A DNA stretch of 64,000 nucleotides, from contig CAJNOL010001057.1 of assembly GCA_905250125.1 (NCBI GenBank), positions 19,122-83,121 of the forward strand. Reading direction: 5' to 3'. The stretch's first letter is position 1, and every line of letters starts with the position of its first letter. The position numbers and the translations under genes were made by a program. This document shows positions 9,801 to 21,610 of the stretch, in pieces. Under the pieces are notes generated by a model, which made no database searches, was not told the DNA's origin, and saw only the letters and a list, made by a program, of their open reading frames with translations. The DNA comes from Rotaria sordida. Taxonomy: Eukaryota > Rotifera > Eurotatoria > Philodinida > Philodinidae.

Positions 9801-12454
9801 TAAACGACAGACGAAGACTATTGTCCAAGCGAAATAGAGACGATCTTGAATCGAAGTAGCTTTGTTTATAAATGCATCAATTATGTAACGAAGTAATTTA
9901 ATGTAAAGAAATGTAGCATAAGTATCATCATCTGATTCTAAAATTGCTAAAATTTCATCTCTACTGATCTTTTCACATGATCTGTAATTTTGACGATCAG
10001 AAGGATTTAAATCAGACATAACTAATGCATGATCAAATTTACTATTATAAGTTTTGACTATGTGTTCGAGATGAAACATGTTTGCTTTTTTATTCCCGAC
10101 AGTAAGATCGGCGATATCCGACAGAAGTCGATTTCGCCATTTCGTGGCTAGATGAGTAGCATCTTGAAAAAAGAGTAACAATTGTTTTCGTCGTAGAAAA
10201 AACCAATTCCATTCATCTGGTATATCAATTTGAAAACATTTATCATCATTAGTCAAGTTGATGTTCGGAAGTGTTGCAAAAAATTCTAATAGAAGTTTCA
10301 TAGATCGAAGATACTTTCCATCACAATCTGGAACAGAAGAAAAAAAATTTCCAAGTTTACTGTTTTGCCAGAAGTGTGAGCAGAGTATTGAAGCAAATAA
10401 AGATCTAATATCTGCAAAATTTCAGAAAAAATATTTTCAATCTTCTTCAGAAATTTTGCAATCAACTAAAGAGATAAGGATTTAATTGTTTATATTTTAA
10501 AATTAGGAATGAGAAACCACAACACTTCATTTTGCATTTTTTCAAAAGTTTCTTTCTTTTCAACATATTTCACATAGCATTGATTAAGTGATTCCATAGG
10601 AAAGAAATTACATATTGAATCTTTTCAGGAGACCTTCTCCATTGATTCTCTAGTAGTAGTGTTCGAAAAAGGCCCACGAAAGAACCTCTTCAGCTGCGTC
10701 TTTGCTCTAATTTCAATGAGTCTTATTCATAAGTACTACATGATACCCTAGTAAAGTCCTAAAAGCATTTGGATGTATATTGGGATATGACTAAGCTGCC
10801 AAGTTTTCAATATGCTTATTTTCTCAACAGTCCTAAAAAATTTCAGGTTTGAGGAAAAATCAGGTCTTCGAACTTTGATTTAAAACTGTACGCATTTATA
10901 CACCTTAACTATATTGGTTTTCATTAAAAAAAGTCCTGAAATTTTGATCATACTCTTTGCGAGGTATGAAAGTTTCAGAATATTGACACTTTTCCATCGG
11001 TTGTACATGCAATGGGAAACTTTTTTGAAATCTATTTATCTTGAATGCAGTTTGCTCAGTAGCTCTGAATTTCCCATGACATCTCGTATTACTAAGGTTT
11101 CTAAATATTCGAAGTTTTAAGTTGAATTTCACAGACTCCATTTCTTCCAAAAGCTGAAATCTTGAAAGTACCTCTAGAAAATTGGCATATTAAACATTCC
11201 ATAGCTTAGTCAAATTTCAAAGTACATATGAATTTCTACAGAGCTTTTCTTAGGGCATCATCTAGTATGTATAGGCAAAGATTCGTGGAAAACCGAGGTA
11301 GTACCTAAGAAAGCTCCCTCGAAGGCCTCTCGACTAGAAGATTCTGTACCTGTAAGTAAGACTTCGTTTCAAAACATACCTGTACTAAATCCAATTATTC
11401 TAATATTTCGTTGCTTAAATTTATGATATATATATAACCAACGTTTCAAAATATCAGTTGAAGTATAAGAATCGGCTACACCATACGCCGCCAAAATTTC
11501 AGCTGAACCAAATTGAATATTTTGAGTGATTGGTTGGATCATGTGTACATTGAGCAAGTTTGCTTTCTTGGTGTTATTGAACCACTCTTTCAATTTTGCG
11601 AAAGAATCAGTTTGGAAATAGGTTTTACGAGGTACTCCTTCTTGAAGTGGGCTAACAAAACCAATAAAACAATCTGTTTGAACATCGTATTTGATTGCTT
11701 TGACGACGCCTGTACAATCTTCGGATGCAAAAACGTGAGTAATTTGACGGGAATTAAAAGTTTCACTTAGTGATTCAAATCGAAATTCTGATTCTTTGAA
11801 AGAGGACAATTCGGTAGATATCAACTGATTTATTGTTGTTATACTTGGTAGAGCACATATAAGATTACTTCGTACGAATTCATAGGTGGTTCGTCCTCCC
11901 AAAATGTAGAGTGAGATGGAAAAATCAATGATTGGTTTTGCATAATGATAATGATTCTTGGATCTCATAAGATTATCGATTGTATTTTCAATAAGACAAC
12001 ATAAAAATGATATAGTAAAATCATTAGTATTATTAACTTGATAGAAAGATATTAATGAACGAAGCAGTGAATGCTTTTGAACTATTTTAAATATTTCTTC
12101 TTTTTGTTGTTCGTCATTAGTTCTACTACTATCGTTTTTCTGTTTGTCACGAAGAATTTGAATAAAATTATTTAAAATGTGTTTAAATCCAGGTCTGACG
12201 ACGAAAGTTCCATTGTTCAATTGAAATGCTAGTTTGCTTCTCAAATCATTGAATTCTGGAGAATCAATTGAAATAAATGCAAATATATCATCAATACGTA
12301 ACAAGCAATCTGCAGAATTAATACTTAAAAATTTCAAGTAGGATGCAGGAATTTCACCTACAGCTTCCGATACGTAAGAATAAAAACTATCATTTTTTAA
12401 CAGAAATATATCAGAAGGCAACACTAAAGTGTTAGCTAAGATTAAACGTTGCAT
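6878..12454 (-). CDS. Transposase-like protein, three exons, 865 residues
   Basis: Exons 12454-11380, 10327-9539 and 7611-6878 join with phase-1 introns of 1,052 and 1,927 bp (donors GTATGT and GTAAAT, acceptors TTCCAG and CTTTAG). The total is 2,598 nt, divisible by three, with no internal stop. Residues ~5-110 form an N-terminal domain shared with the gene at 15018. A central region follows with acidic motifs (ASEDCTGVVKAIKYD, GFSTDCDGKYL) that could be catalytic Asp residues of a DDE/RNase H-like transposase; then a helical region (SDRQNYRSCEKIS, TRPAYYSVEINAH, SNQSCESIFRSSRSLTG). Exon 3 gives a basic stretch (HHKHKKNN), two tandem ~36-residue Asp/Asn-rich repeats and the HKQTA...DRLSRV C-terminal domain also found at 3146-3379. 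I cannot name the superfamily and saw no terminal repeats. The gene model is solid, the function inferred. Confidence 0.7.
7612..9538 (-). other. Intron 2 of the transposase-like gene
   Basis: 1,927-bp AT-rich intron, long for this window. I see no coding region, hairpin cassette or mobile-element end in it. A frame at 7557-7928 (-) overlaps the acceptor and lacks any domain. Confidence 0.55.
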
Positions 12455-15017
12455 TGAAAAAGCAAATGTATATCTGAATTAATCAAAAGAGATTTAGTAT
12501 ATCTATAAAATAAAGAAGTTGTGAACACAAAAATTGTTAGAGACAAAGTGTGAAACACGAAGTAAGCAAACTTCGTCTACAGCAGGAAGACATAATGCAA
12601 ATAAAGCTGAGAGAAAAAAATCTCAGAAACGATTTTAGCAAACATTTTATTAACTATTTTCATTTTGTAACTGAGCCATTCATTTGTAAATTATCGAGTT
12701 TTTCTCTGACATTGGACGTCTTTTAGGTCTTCGAAATTCTTCCTCACAGAACTATTATCAGATTTGAAAACCAAAAAAGCAAAACTAACATGTTTTGAAT
12801 CCATATTTAAGGGTTGCTTAGGCATCTCTGTCGTAATATGAAGATTATTTCGAACCTTAGTCTTCTAGAGAACCGTATTTCATTTAAAATATAATATCAC
12901 CTACAACACTACCATTATTACCGGCAACAATCTCTTTTTGCAGTGTTTTTTCTGTAGAGGCGAATAGTTAAAACTATCAATACTTTTTCTCATCACATAT
13001 CACGAAGTACTCTGACTCTGATCCGGTTCACATTCAAATTTTTACTACTTCGTTTTGATAGATTACCTCAAACTCTTAGTTATTTTTATTTTCTGAATCT
13101 TATCTTCTAGGTTCATCATCTTTTGAACATCAAAGCTAGCTCTTTTACAATGATAAGTTTATTTTTACTATAGCTTTGAAGCAAGCGATATTTTCACTAC
13201 AAAAAGAGTCTATTTCTTGCGAAACTGTATATACAATATAAGTTAATAACTTGTTTAATGTATAAGAAAGCTTTTGAAACATGACAGATACCATCATGTA
13301 GTAAATATTTCAGTTCCGTACGACCTTTTCAAATTAAATAGCTCGCTTCTCAACAGTATTATACCTAACTCTTGATGTCCATCAGCCGTAATCATTCTTT
13401 ACTGATTAAAAAAGAAAAATTTGACTTCGGAAAGATCAAATGAAATAGAATATAGAACTCAAAGGGATAAATACATTATTAAGCCAATTCTACTTTTTAA
13501 ATCTATATGACTTTTTTTCCAATGTTTTTAAAAGTTTTCTTAACTAACCATGCAGAGATATTTTTTTTCTATCGATCTGTGAAATTAGTTTTTCAAAGTT
13601 CGTCACTTGAATGCAGTGGTTATGACTTTTCAGAGACCTCCATCAGTATTTCACATTTACCTCGTATCCAGGTAATGCATAAGCTTGATGATATAACTAG
13701 GGGTAAGTGCTCACACTCAGCTATTATTGGTTTGATAAGAAAAATATATTTATAGCCGTTTTATTTTTTTTATTCAAGAAATCATCTTCACGATTGCATA
13801 CATCAAGGTCTTCTCTAAGATATCGAAATATTTATATCTAAAGGTTGATTTTCAAGAGTCTTCTAGAAAATCTGTCTATAAAAGGTTTACGTATTTATTC
13901 TACATACAGTAAATGTGTAATCTTTCATGGATTTAGTGTATACAATAGAAGCGAATTTTTTCAAGGTAAAAAAAAGTTTCAGTAATATTCTTTAGAAAAA
14001 AATATTTGGCATAAAAAATAACAAAACGAATGAAATATTTCTCTTCCTATTTTTCGCTATGATAAACATATTATTGAAAAGAAAGTACGAGTATTGATAA
14101 AGTTACATCTTTGCTTACCACATTTTTCAAGAAGAACAACACATTCTGAATCTGCATGAAATTCTAAATGAAACCAGAGGATTTTTCAGCAGGAAAATAC
14201 TTGTCATTTTCATTAGTATATGAACAGATGTGTAGCAATAAATACAAATTTTTTTCAATCTAACGTCTGCGATTAATAATATAACTTTTGCTTTTATTTT
14301 CCTTTATCAAATATTAATGAGATATATGCAAAAGATTAAATTTTCACTCCATTTTTAACCATCATTAGAATGAGATGTTAATAATCTAAATACATATATA
14401 GTTAATAAATTTAATCTTTTGCTAATTTCGACGATCGATAGGGAAGAGATTTCTCTACATGGTTTGTGAATTAAACTGCTCAAAACATTGAAAAAAAAGT
14501 TACAAAGATTTCTAAAAGTATAATTAATTTTGATAATGAATTTACTGCATTTAAACTCACAAATGAACAGGCTTTCATGGTTTCTTGTGTATATGAAACA
14601 CTTAGAACTCAGAGACTTGTGCACAATATTTCATTCTTGAAGATCCTTGTAAAGGTAAAATATGTTCATAAAAAAAAATCTTCAAGAAAGAAAATCAACC
14701 ATACTTTTTTTCTCTTTAGTCACATGAATCTGATTGAATATTTGGGGAAATTTCAAAATTTTTGTCTTTTCTCTTCTCGCGTTTTGAAACAGAAAGGCTA
14801 ACCGTATATGTGCTTTTGGTTGATACGGAAAGAAAAAGAACACGTTTGGCTCGTTTGACATGTCATATAAAACACGCTCATTTTATTTTCTCTATTTTCT
14901 TTCTCTCTCTCTCTCTCTCTCATATCTCTATTCTCTCTATAGCTATAGTAGAAGAACGTTGATTGTCAATTCTAACAAAATTTTGTATTAGATGAAAACA
15001 TTTTTTTCTCGTGAACA
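12455..15017. other. Intergenic, no gene seen
   Basis: 2.5 kb of AT-rich DNA between two diverging family members, so it may hold both promoters. Short frames (13507-13755 +, 14355-14624 -, 14577-14962 +) show no domain. The only distinctive feature is a (CT)n tract at ~14900-14920, about 100 bp upstream of the ATG at 15018. Confidence 0.45.
14898..14922 (+). repeat. (CT)n pyrimidine tract
   Basis: TCTCTCTCTCTCTCTCTC followed by more TCTCTAT, roughly 100 bp before the ATG at 15018. It could be an initiator-region polypyrimidine tract or a splice acceptor tract, or simple-sequence drift. Confidence 0.6.
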
Positions 15018-18000
15018 ATGTTAAAAATTACTGTTGATACATCAATATTACCAAAAAATATTTTTTCACTTCACGATCAACACTTTTATGATATTATTAT
15101 TCAAGTTACTGGAAGTGAAGGTATTGTTGACTTGTTAAAGGCTCAAGGTATTAACAACATCAGTGCATTTCTTCTAACATCTGATATATTTGAAATATTA
15201 ACCTGGGATGCCGATGAATTTATTGATTTACAGAAACGATGTTCTATAGAATTACGAAATAATACATTTATGATTCGACCTGGTTTAAAAGCAAATATAG
15301 AATATTTACGTGAATTATTTACAAAAAAAAATGAAGAATATGCAAAAGAATTAAAACATAAACAACAGCAACAACAACACAGATTTTCTCTTTCACCAAT
15401 AACTACAGATCTTTCATTAACAAGTACAAGTACTAGTGTCCGGCGTGACCACCGTGACTACCAGTGAGTCACGGTCACGGTCACGGTCACGGCCGTGACC
15501 GTGAGTGATTTTATTTCAAGGATCGTGACCGTGACCGTGACCGTGACCGGAGTTTGGTCACGGTCAGTCACGGGCATTAAAATAGTCACTAATCCTGTAT
15601 TTTGTATTAACTGCATTGCATTCCCCAAAACAAAAAGAATTTTGTATTCTTTACGTATTTCGATAATTTATATACCTTTTTCTGAATCAAAATAGCTTCT
15701 CATAAACATCATAATAATGACAAAACATAAATATCAAAATAAATAGAAAACATGAACATCACAAAAAGAAGAAAACATAATAAAAAAATACATATTTCTC
15801 ACAATTACACTTTTAAAAGAAAATACATCCATATGTTACTATTACTTAAAAACAAAGCAAGTTAGTTAAGAACATAGTTTTCTTTATCATTAATATTTAA
15901 ATCAATTTCATTTGCTTTTGTTTTTTTCGAATTATTATGAATTAATTCGCTTGCTTGTTCATTTTCTTTACGTTTCATTCGATGTGGTTCACCTTCATGT
16001 GAATATTTGTCGCATATGTTCTTCAGCATGTTAAGATTTTGTTTTAAAAATAATAAACGATCGATTTTTTCTACTGCCAAATTAGTTCGTTTCTCTGTAA
16101 TCAAAGATTTTGATTTAGAGAACAAACGTTCAACACTAGTATTTGATGCAGGTATTGATAGAACATCTCGTGCAATAGCAGCAATAGTAGGGAATAAGTT
16201 TTGATGCTGAGACCAAAACTCAAGAATATTATCACCTTCACTATCGTTTAGCGTCAACGTGGATGACATCCATGAGTCAAATTCATCAATAGATATTGTT
16301 GAAGACCTAGGTTTATCGTAACACAATGATAAAACACCTTTTTGTTTTTTTTTTGTAAAATTTCCTTGTGTAGATAATGATGTGGTAATATTTACATCAC
16401 CTGTCGTACAAGAGAGTGATTCAAATATATTTAATGACGGTGACAATGATGTTGATGTTGATGATGATGTAGATAATGATATGGATGATAATGTGGATGA
16501 TAATGATGTAGATGATGATGTGGATGATGATGTGGATGATGATGTGGATGATGATGTAGATGATGATGTGGATGATGATGTAGATGATAATGTAAATAAT
16601 GATGTAGATGGTGATGATAATGATTGATTTTTTTGTACACGTCGTTTAATTTCAGCTTGAAGTAATTCACTTGCCCTTTGTTTATAAGAAAGAAATTTGT
16701 CAAAATGCTTTAGCTGAGGATGTACTATAGTAGCAAGAAGATGGGCGTCTTGTGGTGTCCATGTTGTTAATAATTGGTATTCTAAATGAAAATGAGATTG
16801 CTAACTCTTATATACATTTTTTTAAAGAAAAAATCAATTTCAATGACTACACAATCGAAGTTGATAGATACCTATAAATTTTTTCATATGAATAAGGTTA
16901 TCATCATCATTGTCAAAACAGTGATCAATTAAATGTTGACGAAGTGGTATTACTCGATGTAATGTCGGTCGTGCACTATCGCTTAATTTCTCGATAACTT
17001 CATCGAATGTACTAATGAAATCACATATTTCTTGTAAACTTTGTCGATTGATAATCGAATATGTAAGAAGAAATTTTGTATCAAGTGCACGAGGAATTTC
17101 ATCAAATATTTCATTAAATACATTGAACATATGAAATGCTCCATTAAATTTTGTTTTACTGTATACCTGTAACTTCTTACTGAGTTTATTCTGTTTATGG
17201 CAACGTCGAACATGTTCCACAATTTGTTTCACATGCATAAATAAATCTTGATATTCTTTTAAATCATCATTTTTTGTATCAGTAAAAGTTTTTTCCATAA
17301 TTTTGTTAATGTAATGTATCGAACAACCGATGCGGTTCACATCGTGAAAAGCAGCCTTCATTTTGCTTTCATTGTCTGAGACAATGAACGATGATGAATC
17401 AAATACAAGACCAAATTCTTCTAGAATAGCATTAACAAATTTTCGTACATTAGGACTTGTTTGATTTTCTAAATCATAAGCACGACAAGCAAGTAAAAAT
17501 GATTGGTGCTGATTAATATCATTAATATGGTGCAGTGATATGCCACAGAAATGAACTCCTATAGCGAGAAATTCAAAATGCAACAAAAGATTTGAAATAT
17601 TAAGTTCGGAAAGGTAGAAATTGATTGCTTTATTATTTATTATATGTCAACAATCTATTATTAAATCCAAGCAGAATATTTACAATATCTTCCAGCTGGA
17701 TTGGGCTAAGGAAGCACATATTGATTTTTAATTTAAGAAAAAAAACTCCTCCTATGCGCAGTTTATTTGATAAAAGTTAACTGATTAAATACAAAAAAAA
17801 TGATTTTCAATTAGAATGAAATATAATACAATAAATAAATATTCTAAATAAAAATTGATTACATTAAAATAAATAAAATAAAAATAATCTTATTGCTGAT
17901 GCTTCTGTACATAATTGACCTTCTTCGGAACCTATTATTACATGTACTATTGATATTTGTTTTGTACATGTATACACATTTTTTTTAAATATATTTTATT

Positions 18001-20069
18001 CGTCTTTTTGATAATGGTATGGACAAAACAAAACAATGATACCAGAAGGAAATGACAGCTAGGTTTCCTTATCTGTACCCCTATGAAAAAGAAGAACAAA
18101 GAATATTTTTAAAAATGCATATGCATATACAAAACAAACATCAATAGTGCATATAATAATAGGCTCCGAAGTAGGTCAATTCTGTACCGAAACGTCAACA
18201 ATAATATTATTGTTATATTATTTATTTTAATGTAATCAATTTTTATTCATAATATTTAACTTTTGTATTATATTTTATCCTAATTGAAATTTTTTTTTTT
18301 GTATTGAATTAGTTAACTTTTATCAAATAAACTACGCACAAGAAGAGAATCTTTTTTTAAATTAGAAAATATCTTTCAGTCGGGCAATAAAAATAAGATT
18401 ACTCATTTTTCAAAGTTTACAACAAATATTAGACATAATGTTTCTAAGAAAAAGCGGAAAAAATGAGTAGAATGAAGCTAACCAGTATATTTTTCGGTCC
18501 AAAAATCCACTATAATTGTGAATGATTTGAATGTTTGACATAAAGTTCTAAGTTGTGCTTTACGTTCTTCATACATACGATCCACTCGACGGCTTAACTA
18601 AACAGAAAAATTCGACAATAAAAGTATGAAAAAAAATCTGTGATATTACTGTCCGTGGATCAGCAAGCAAGTCAGAAGCTGAAACTGTTGATGAATCAAG
18701 TAAACGACGACCAATAGATATTGCAGTATTGATAAGATCAGTAAAACCTTCACCATTTACCGTTTCAAATGGACGACTATCAAAAATAATAAATTCAGTT
18801 AATGCATCTGTTAATGCATCTTTTAATTCTCGAGGAACAAAGTTTAATTTATTTTTTGTAAGATTAAAATATGATGTAATTTTATTTTCACCACGTTCAA
18901 CATTTGAAGAAGACTTAGGACAACACTCAATATGCTTCTGCATACCACCAGTACCCGTTGAGCATTTATATGCAATAAGTGACATACAGGAATTACACAT
19001 AACATAATTTTGTGTTATATTGTGAACACAAATTGTGCTAAAATAAAGCCAAACTTTAGATACATGATCCTTCTCTTTTTTTTTCGAGAATGTAACTGAA
19101 TTATCTTTATTGATAATTAACTGCAACAAATTCTCTTTCGACAAATATTTTTCCATTGAAGTTGTATTAATCATTATTCATCTAATGTAACAAATTTATT
19201 ATTTAATATCAACTGCTTGCCTTTTTTTTCACCAACATATTCTTATTGCCTTGACCAATAGAACGAATGTATTTAACCTTCATCAACAAACTCCTATTAT
19301 ACGAGAGAGGTCGTAACTAGCTAGAGAAAATTTCCGTGACTCACGGTCACGGTCACGGTGAGTAGAGCTCGTGACCGTGACCGTGACCGTGACCGTGACC
19401 GTGACCAACCCGTCGTGACCGTGACGTGATCGTGACCAAAAAATTTGGTCACGCCGGACACTAACAAGTACTATTGATACAAGTAACAATTCTAACTCAT
19501 TTTCTACACCTACAACTAATTTTTCTGCTCCTCTGACAACAACAACAACAACTAGTGATGATCCAAAACAGATCATAATAAATACAATTGAAAAATGGAG
19601 TATTGAAAATGTTGAATTTTTTGATAATAACGATTTTGTCTTGACAGAAGGTGTTCATTATGATTTGATTATACGAAATATGAATGATGTATTTATTCAA
19701 TGTAAGTGCAATGAAAAGTTAGTTCTGTCAAAAAATAAAAGTAAGTTCCTCTTATCAAATTATTATCGTCATTTAAGAGATAACCAAAAATGCACATTAA
19801 TGAGAAAACTTAGAGGTTTGAAAATTAATGATGAACAACAAGAACAAATAAATGACGATTCAAATACTTCAACTACAGCAAGGTTGCCTTTCTTGTCTTC
19901 GCAACCTCTATATCAACAACCTTTAACAGAAACAGTAGCAGTAGCTACTTTTTTGAATGATTCAACAAATAAACCAACAGCAAAACCAAAAAAGGGAAAA
20001 AGAAATAACAAACGTTTGGCAGAAAATTATGTCGATAATTCTTATGAAACTAAGAGAACTAAAATTTAA
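15018..20069 (+). CDS. N-terminal-domain / zinc-ligand protein interrupted by a hAT element
   Basis: The frame opens at ATG 15018, runs to 15433 and resumes at 19472 to the stop at 20069. If the transposon at 15434-19463 and one 8-bp target duplicate are discounted, the two parts are in the same frame, giving a protein of about 337 residues. Residues ~8-110 match the N-terminus of the minus-strand gene ending at 12454 (LP-x-x-IF-x-L, FL/LL-x-x-DIF, NNTF-(M/V)-(I/V)-RPG). A Ser/Thr/Gln-rich linker holds the insertion. Next comes a domain with ligand-like residues (QCKCNEK, NYYRHL, QKC), possibly zinc binding, and a basic C-terminus (PKPKKGKRNNKR) that fits nuclear import. It lacks the transposase core of its relative. 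With the hAT present it encodes only a truncated N-terminal domain. Confidence 0.65.
15456..15575. repeat. hAT left subterminal GTGACC arrays
   Basis: Inverted blocks of CACGGT/ACCGTG hexamers (for example CACGGTCACGGTCACGG then CCGTGACCGTGACCGTGACC). They mirror the right end at 19336-19440 and probably serve as transposase binding arrays. Confidence 0.8.
15862..19174 (-). CDS. hAT transposase, four exons, 748 residues
   Basis: Exons 19174-18650, 18597-18483, 17558-16872 and 16781-15862 join in phase (0, 1, 1) to 2,247 nt with no internal stop. Residues ~30-75 are a BED-type zinc finger (CNSC, then HIECC). The RNase H-like core shows a first Asp in IIVDFWTEKYTG (~206), a second in VSDNESKMKAAF (~275) and a candidate Glu in ILEFW (~630). 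A Ser/Thr-rich spacer encoded by a GAT-type trinucleotide tract (16440-16625) precedes the C-terminal hAT dimerisation domain (PASNTSVERLFSKS, LITEKRTNL). All catalytic landmarks are present, so this may be an active enzyme; activity cannot be judged from sequence alone. Confidence 0.85.
17755..18338. mobile_element. Fold-back element inside the hAT intron (584 bp)
   Basis: Two ~270-bp arms pair over the whole length: the left arm starts TGCGCAGTTTATTTGATAAA and the right arm ends in its near-exact complement, with the centre near 18040-18060. No coding capacity. It lies within the 924-bp intron 18482-17559 of the hAT transposase, so it either inserted into the hAT or travels with it. Confidence 0.8.
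19336..19440. repeat. hAT right subterminal GTGACC arrays
   Basis: A run of six GTGACC hexamers (19371-19406) next to inverted TCACGG units, the counterpart of the left-end array at 15456-15575. Confidence 0.8.
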
Positions 20070-20695
20070 CTTTTTTTTGTTGAAAAAAATGATGACATTT
20101 TTGTATAAACACATTATTGTTCTTTTATTATTATTTAACTTTCACTTTTTGATTTTTATTCTTGAAATTGTATTTTATCATAATATATGTGTTGATGATT
20201 CATTTCTAAAATACTGAAAAGAAACAATCATAAACGTTTAATTTTTTTTATTCACTCCGACGTAAGGTAAAAAAAAGGAGAAAAAGCTGTTATGTCTAGC
20301 ATCATGAAAGGTCTTGAAGGTTTTCTCAAAAAAGATCAAAATTAGGAACTCTACTTAGTTCATGATGATGAAGGAGAAAATTGAACTTTTATGTGTTCTT
20401 TGCAGTTTTTCTAAGAAAGCGAGAAATTGATATTTATGATGTACATTGCAAAATGAATAAAACAAGCCTCGTCTTAGTTCTCAGGTCAAGATTTATTAGA
20501 GCATACAGATTTTATTTAATTAAAATAGTTGCAGATCTTCAAAAAACTTTTAAAATCTTGCAATATGTTTTTTTCCATTTGTCTTCGCTCCAGTGAACAG
20601 AGTAAAACACATCCCAATGCGTGTACAATGAGGCCAGACTTGGTTCTCAAGTAGACATTTATTAGATCATGCATATTTACTTTAATTACCGTGTT
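20070..20695. other. Intergenic, no gene seen
   Basis: AT-rich sequence downstream of the interrupted gene. Short frames at 19957-20217 and 20381-20596 are hydrophobic AT-rich noise without a domain. Confidence 0.4.
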
Positions 20696-20875
20696 TAGAA
20701 ATCCCTAGAAATCTTTAGAAATCTTTAGAAATCTTTGGAAATCCTTGGAAATCTTTAGAAATCTTTAGAAATCTTTAGAAATCTTTTGAAATCTTTAGAA
20801 ATCTTTAGAAATCTTTGGAAATCTTTGAGAATCTTTGGGAATCTTGAAATCTTGAAATCTGCTTTTTCCCCCTTG
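20696..20875. repeat. Minisatellite, GAAATCTTTA unit, second array
   Basis: About 15 units of ~10 bp identical in type to the 5.8-kb array. It ends AAATCTGCTTTTTCCCCC (20856-20873), the reverse complement of the left border of the other array. Confidence 0.85.
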
Positions 20876-20879
20876 CACC

Positions 20880-21610
20880 CACCACATCCCAAACCGAACT
20901 GAACTAAACCGAAAAATTTGTTTTTTCAAAGTCTACTTAGGGAATAATTGAAACTAAATAATAACAATACTTACACGACAGAAATTTTTCAAATAATTCA
21001 CTTTTTTCTTCATCAATTTTTCGAGCAGGAATATCAAAACATTCCCATCAATCGGACTTTTTATCTTTCATATCAACAATCATTCAATTTTTTTTATTAA
21101 GTTTTAAGTTCGAATTAATTTTTTCAGCAGCTAAAGATCGAAAAATAAACCGGACACACTTGCTACCTGATTCGATGAAAAAAAATGAATCAGAAGATGA
21201 AGAATTTAACTGAACATTTTCACAATTTGATGAAAAATCAAGTTCAATAACATCATCTATATTTAATAGGAGAGAAATAGTCATATTGTGATGTATTTGA
21301 TTTATTTAGTTATCACAAAACAAAAGTATCTAAATGTGTTTTTCTAAACTAAAGACATGATTTGTTTGTTTACTTCCTTCTTTCTGAGACGAAGAATGAC
21401 AAGAAAATGTATCAATATTGTTAATGTTGCTAAGAACCTCTTTTCTCGTTCTAGTTTCTTTATTTTTACATGTCAATACATTGACTTAAACTGTATCAAT
21501 TTAACTAAGAAATAAACTGAACAGAAACCGAGATCTGTTCGAAAAGTTCCGAACCGAACCGAAACCGATATCGGTTTGAAAGTTGCCAACCGAATCGGTC
21601 CCATCTCTGG
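20880..21610 (-). mobile_element. Possible hAT-like remnant with CAGAGATGGG end
   Basis: Read on the minus strand from 21610, the sequence begins CAGAGATGGGACCGATTCGG and continues with TCGGTTTCGGTTCGGTTCGG hexamer-like repeats (21537-21590); similar ACCGAAC repeats occur at 20892-20920. A CAGRGATGGG terminus followed by short subterminal repeats is common among hAT elements. No matching opposite end or target duplication was found, and the frame at 21084-21284 (-) shows no transposase motif. Weak call. Confidence 0.3.

Larger units (their letters stand above)
15434..19463 (-). mobile_element. Complete hAT-superfamily DNA transposon, 4,030 bp
   Basis: Terminal inverted repeats start TAGTGTCCGGCGTGACC on the left and end GGTCACGCCGGACACTA on the right; TAGTG fits the hAT terminal consensus. 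Both ends are flanked by the same 8-bp target duplication ACAAGTAC (15426-15433 and 19464-19471), the hAT length. Subterminal regions (15460-15570 and 19336-19440) are dense arrays of GTGACC/GGTCAC hexamers, likely transposase binding sites. Inside is a minus-strand transposase gene and, in one of its introns, a fold-back element. Perfect duplicates and an open transposase frame imply recent insertion; the target is the coding sequence of the gene at 15018. Confidence 0.93.

Noticed and set aside
16382-16703. Long Asp/Val and His/Leu frames over a GAT-type trinucleotide tract
   Set aside because: They are alternative frames of the Ser/Thr-rich spacer in the hAT transposase, whose own frame is continuous through the tract.
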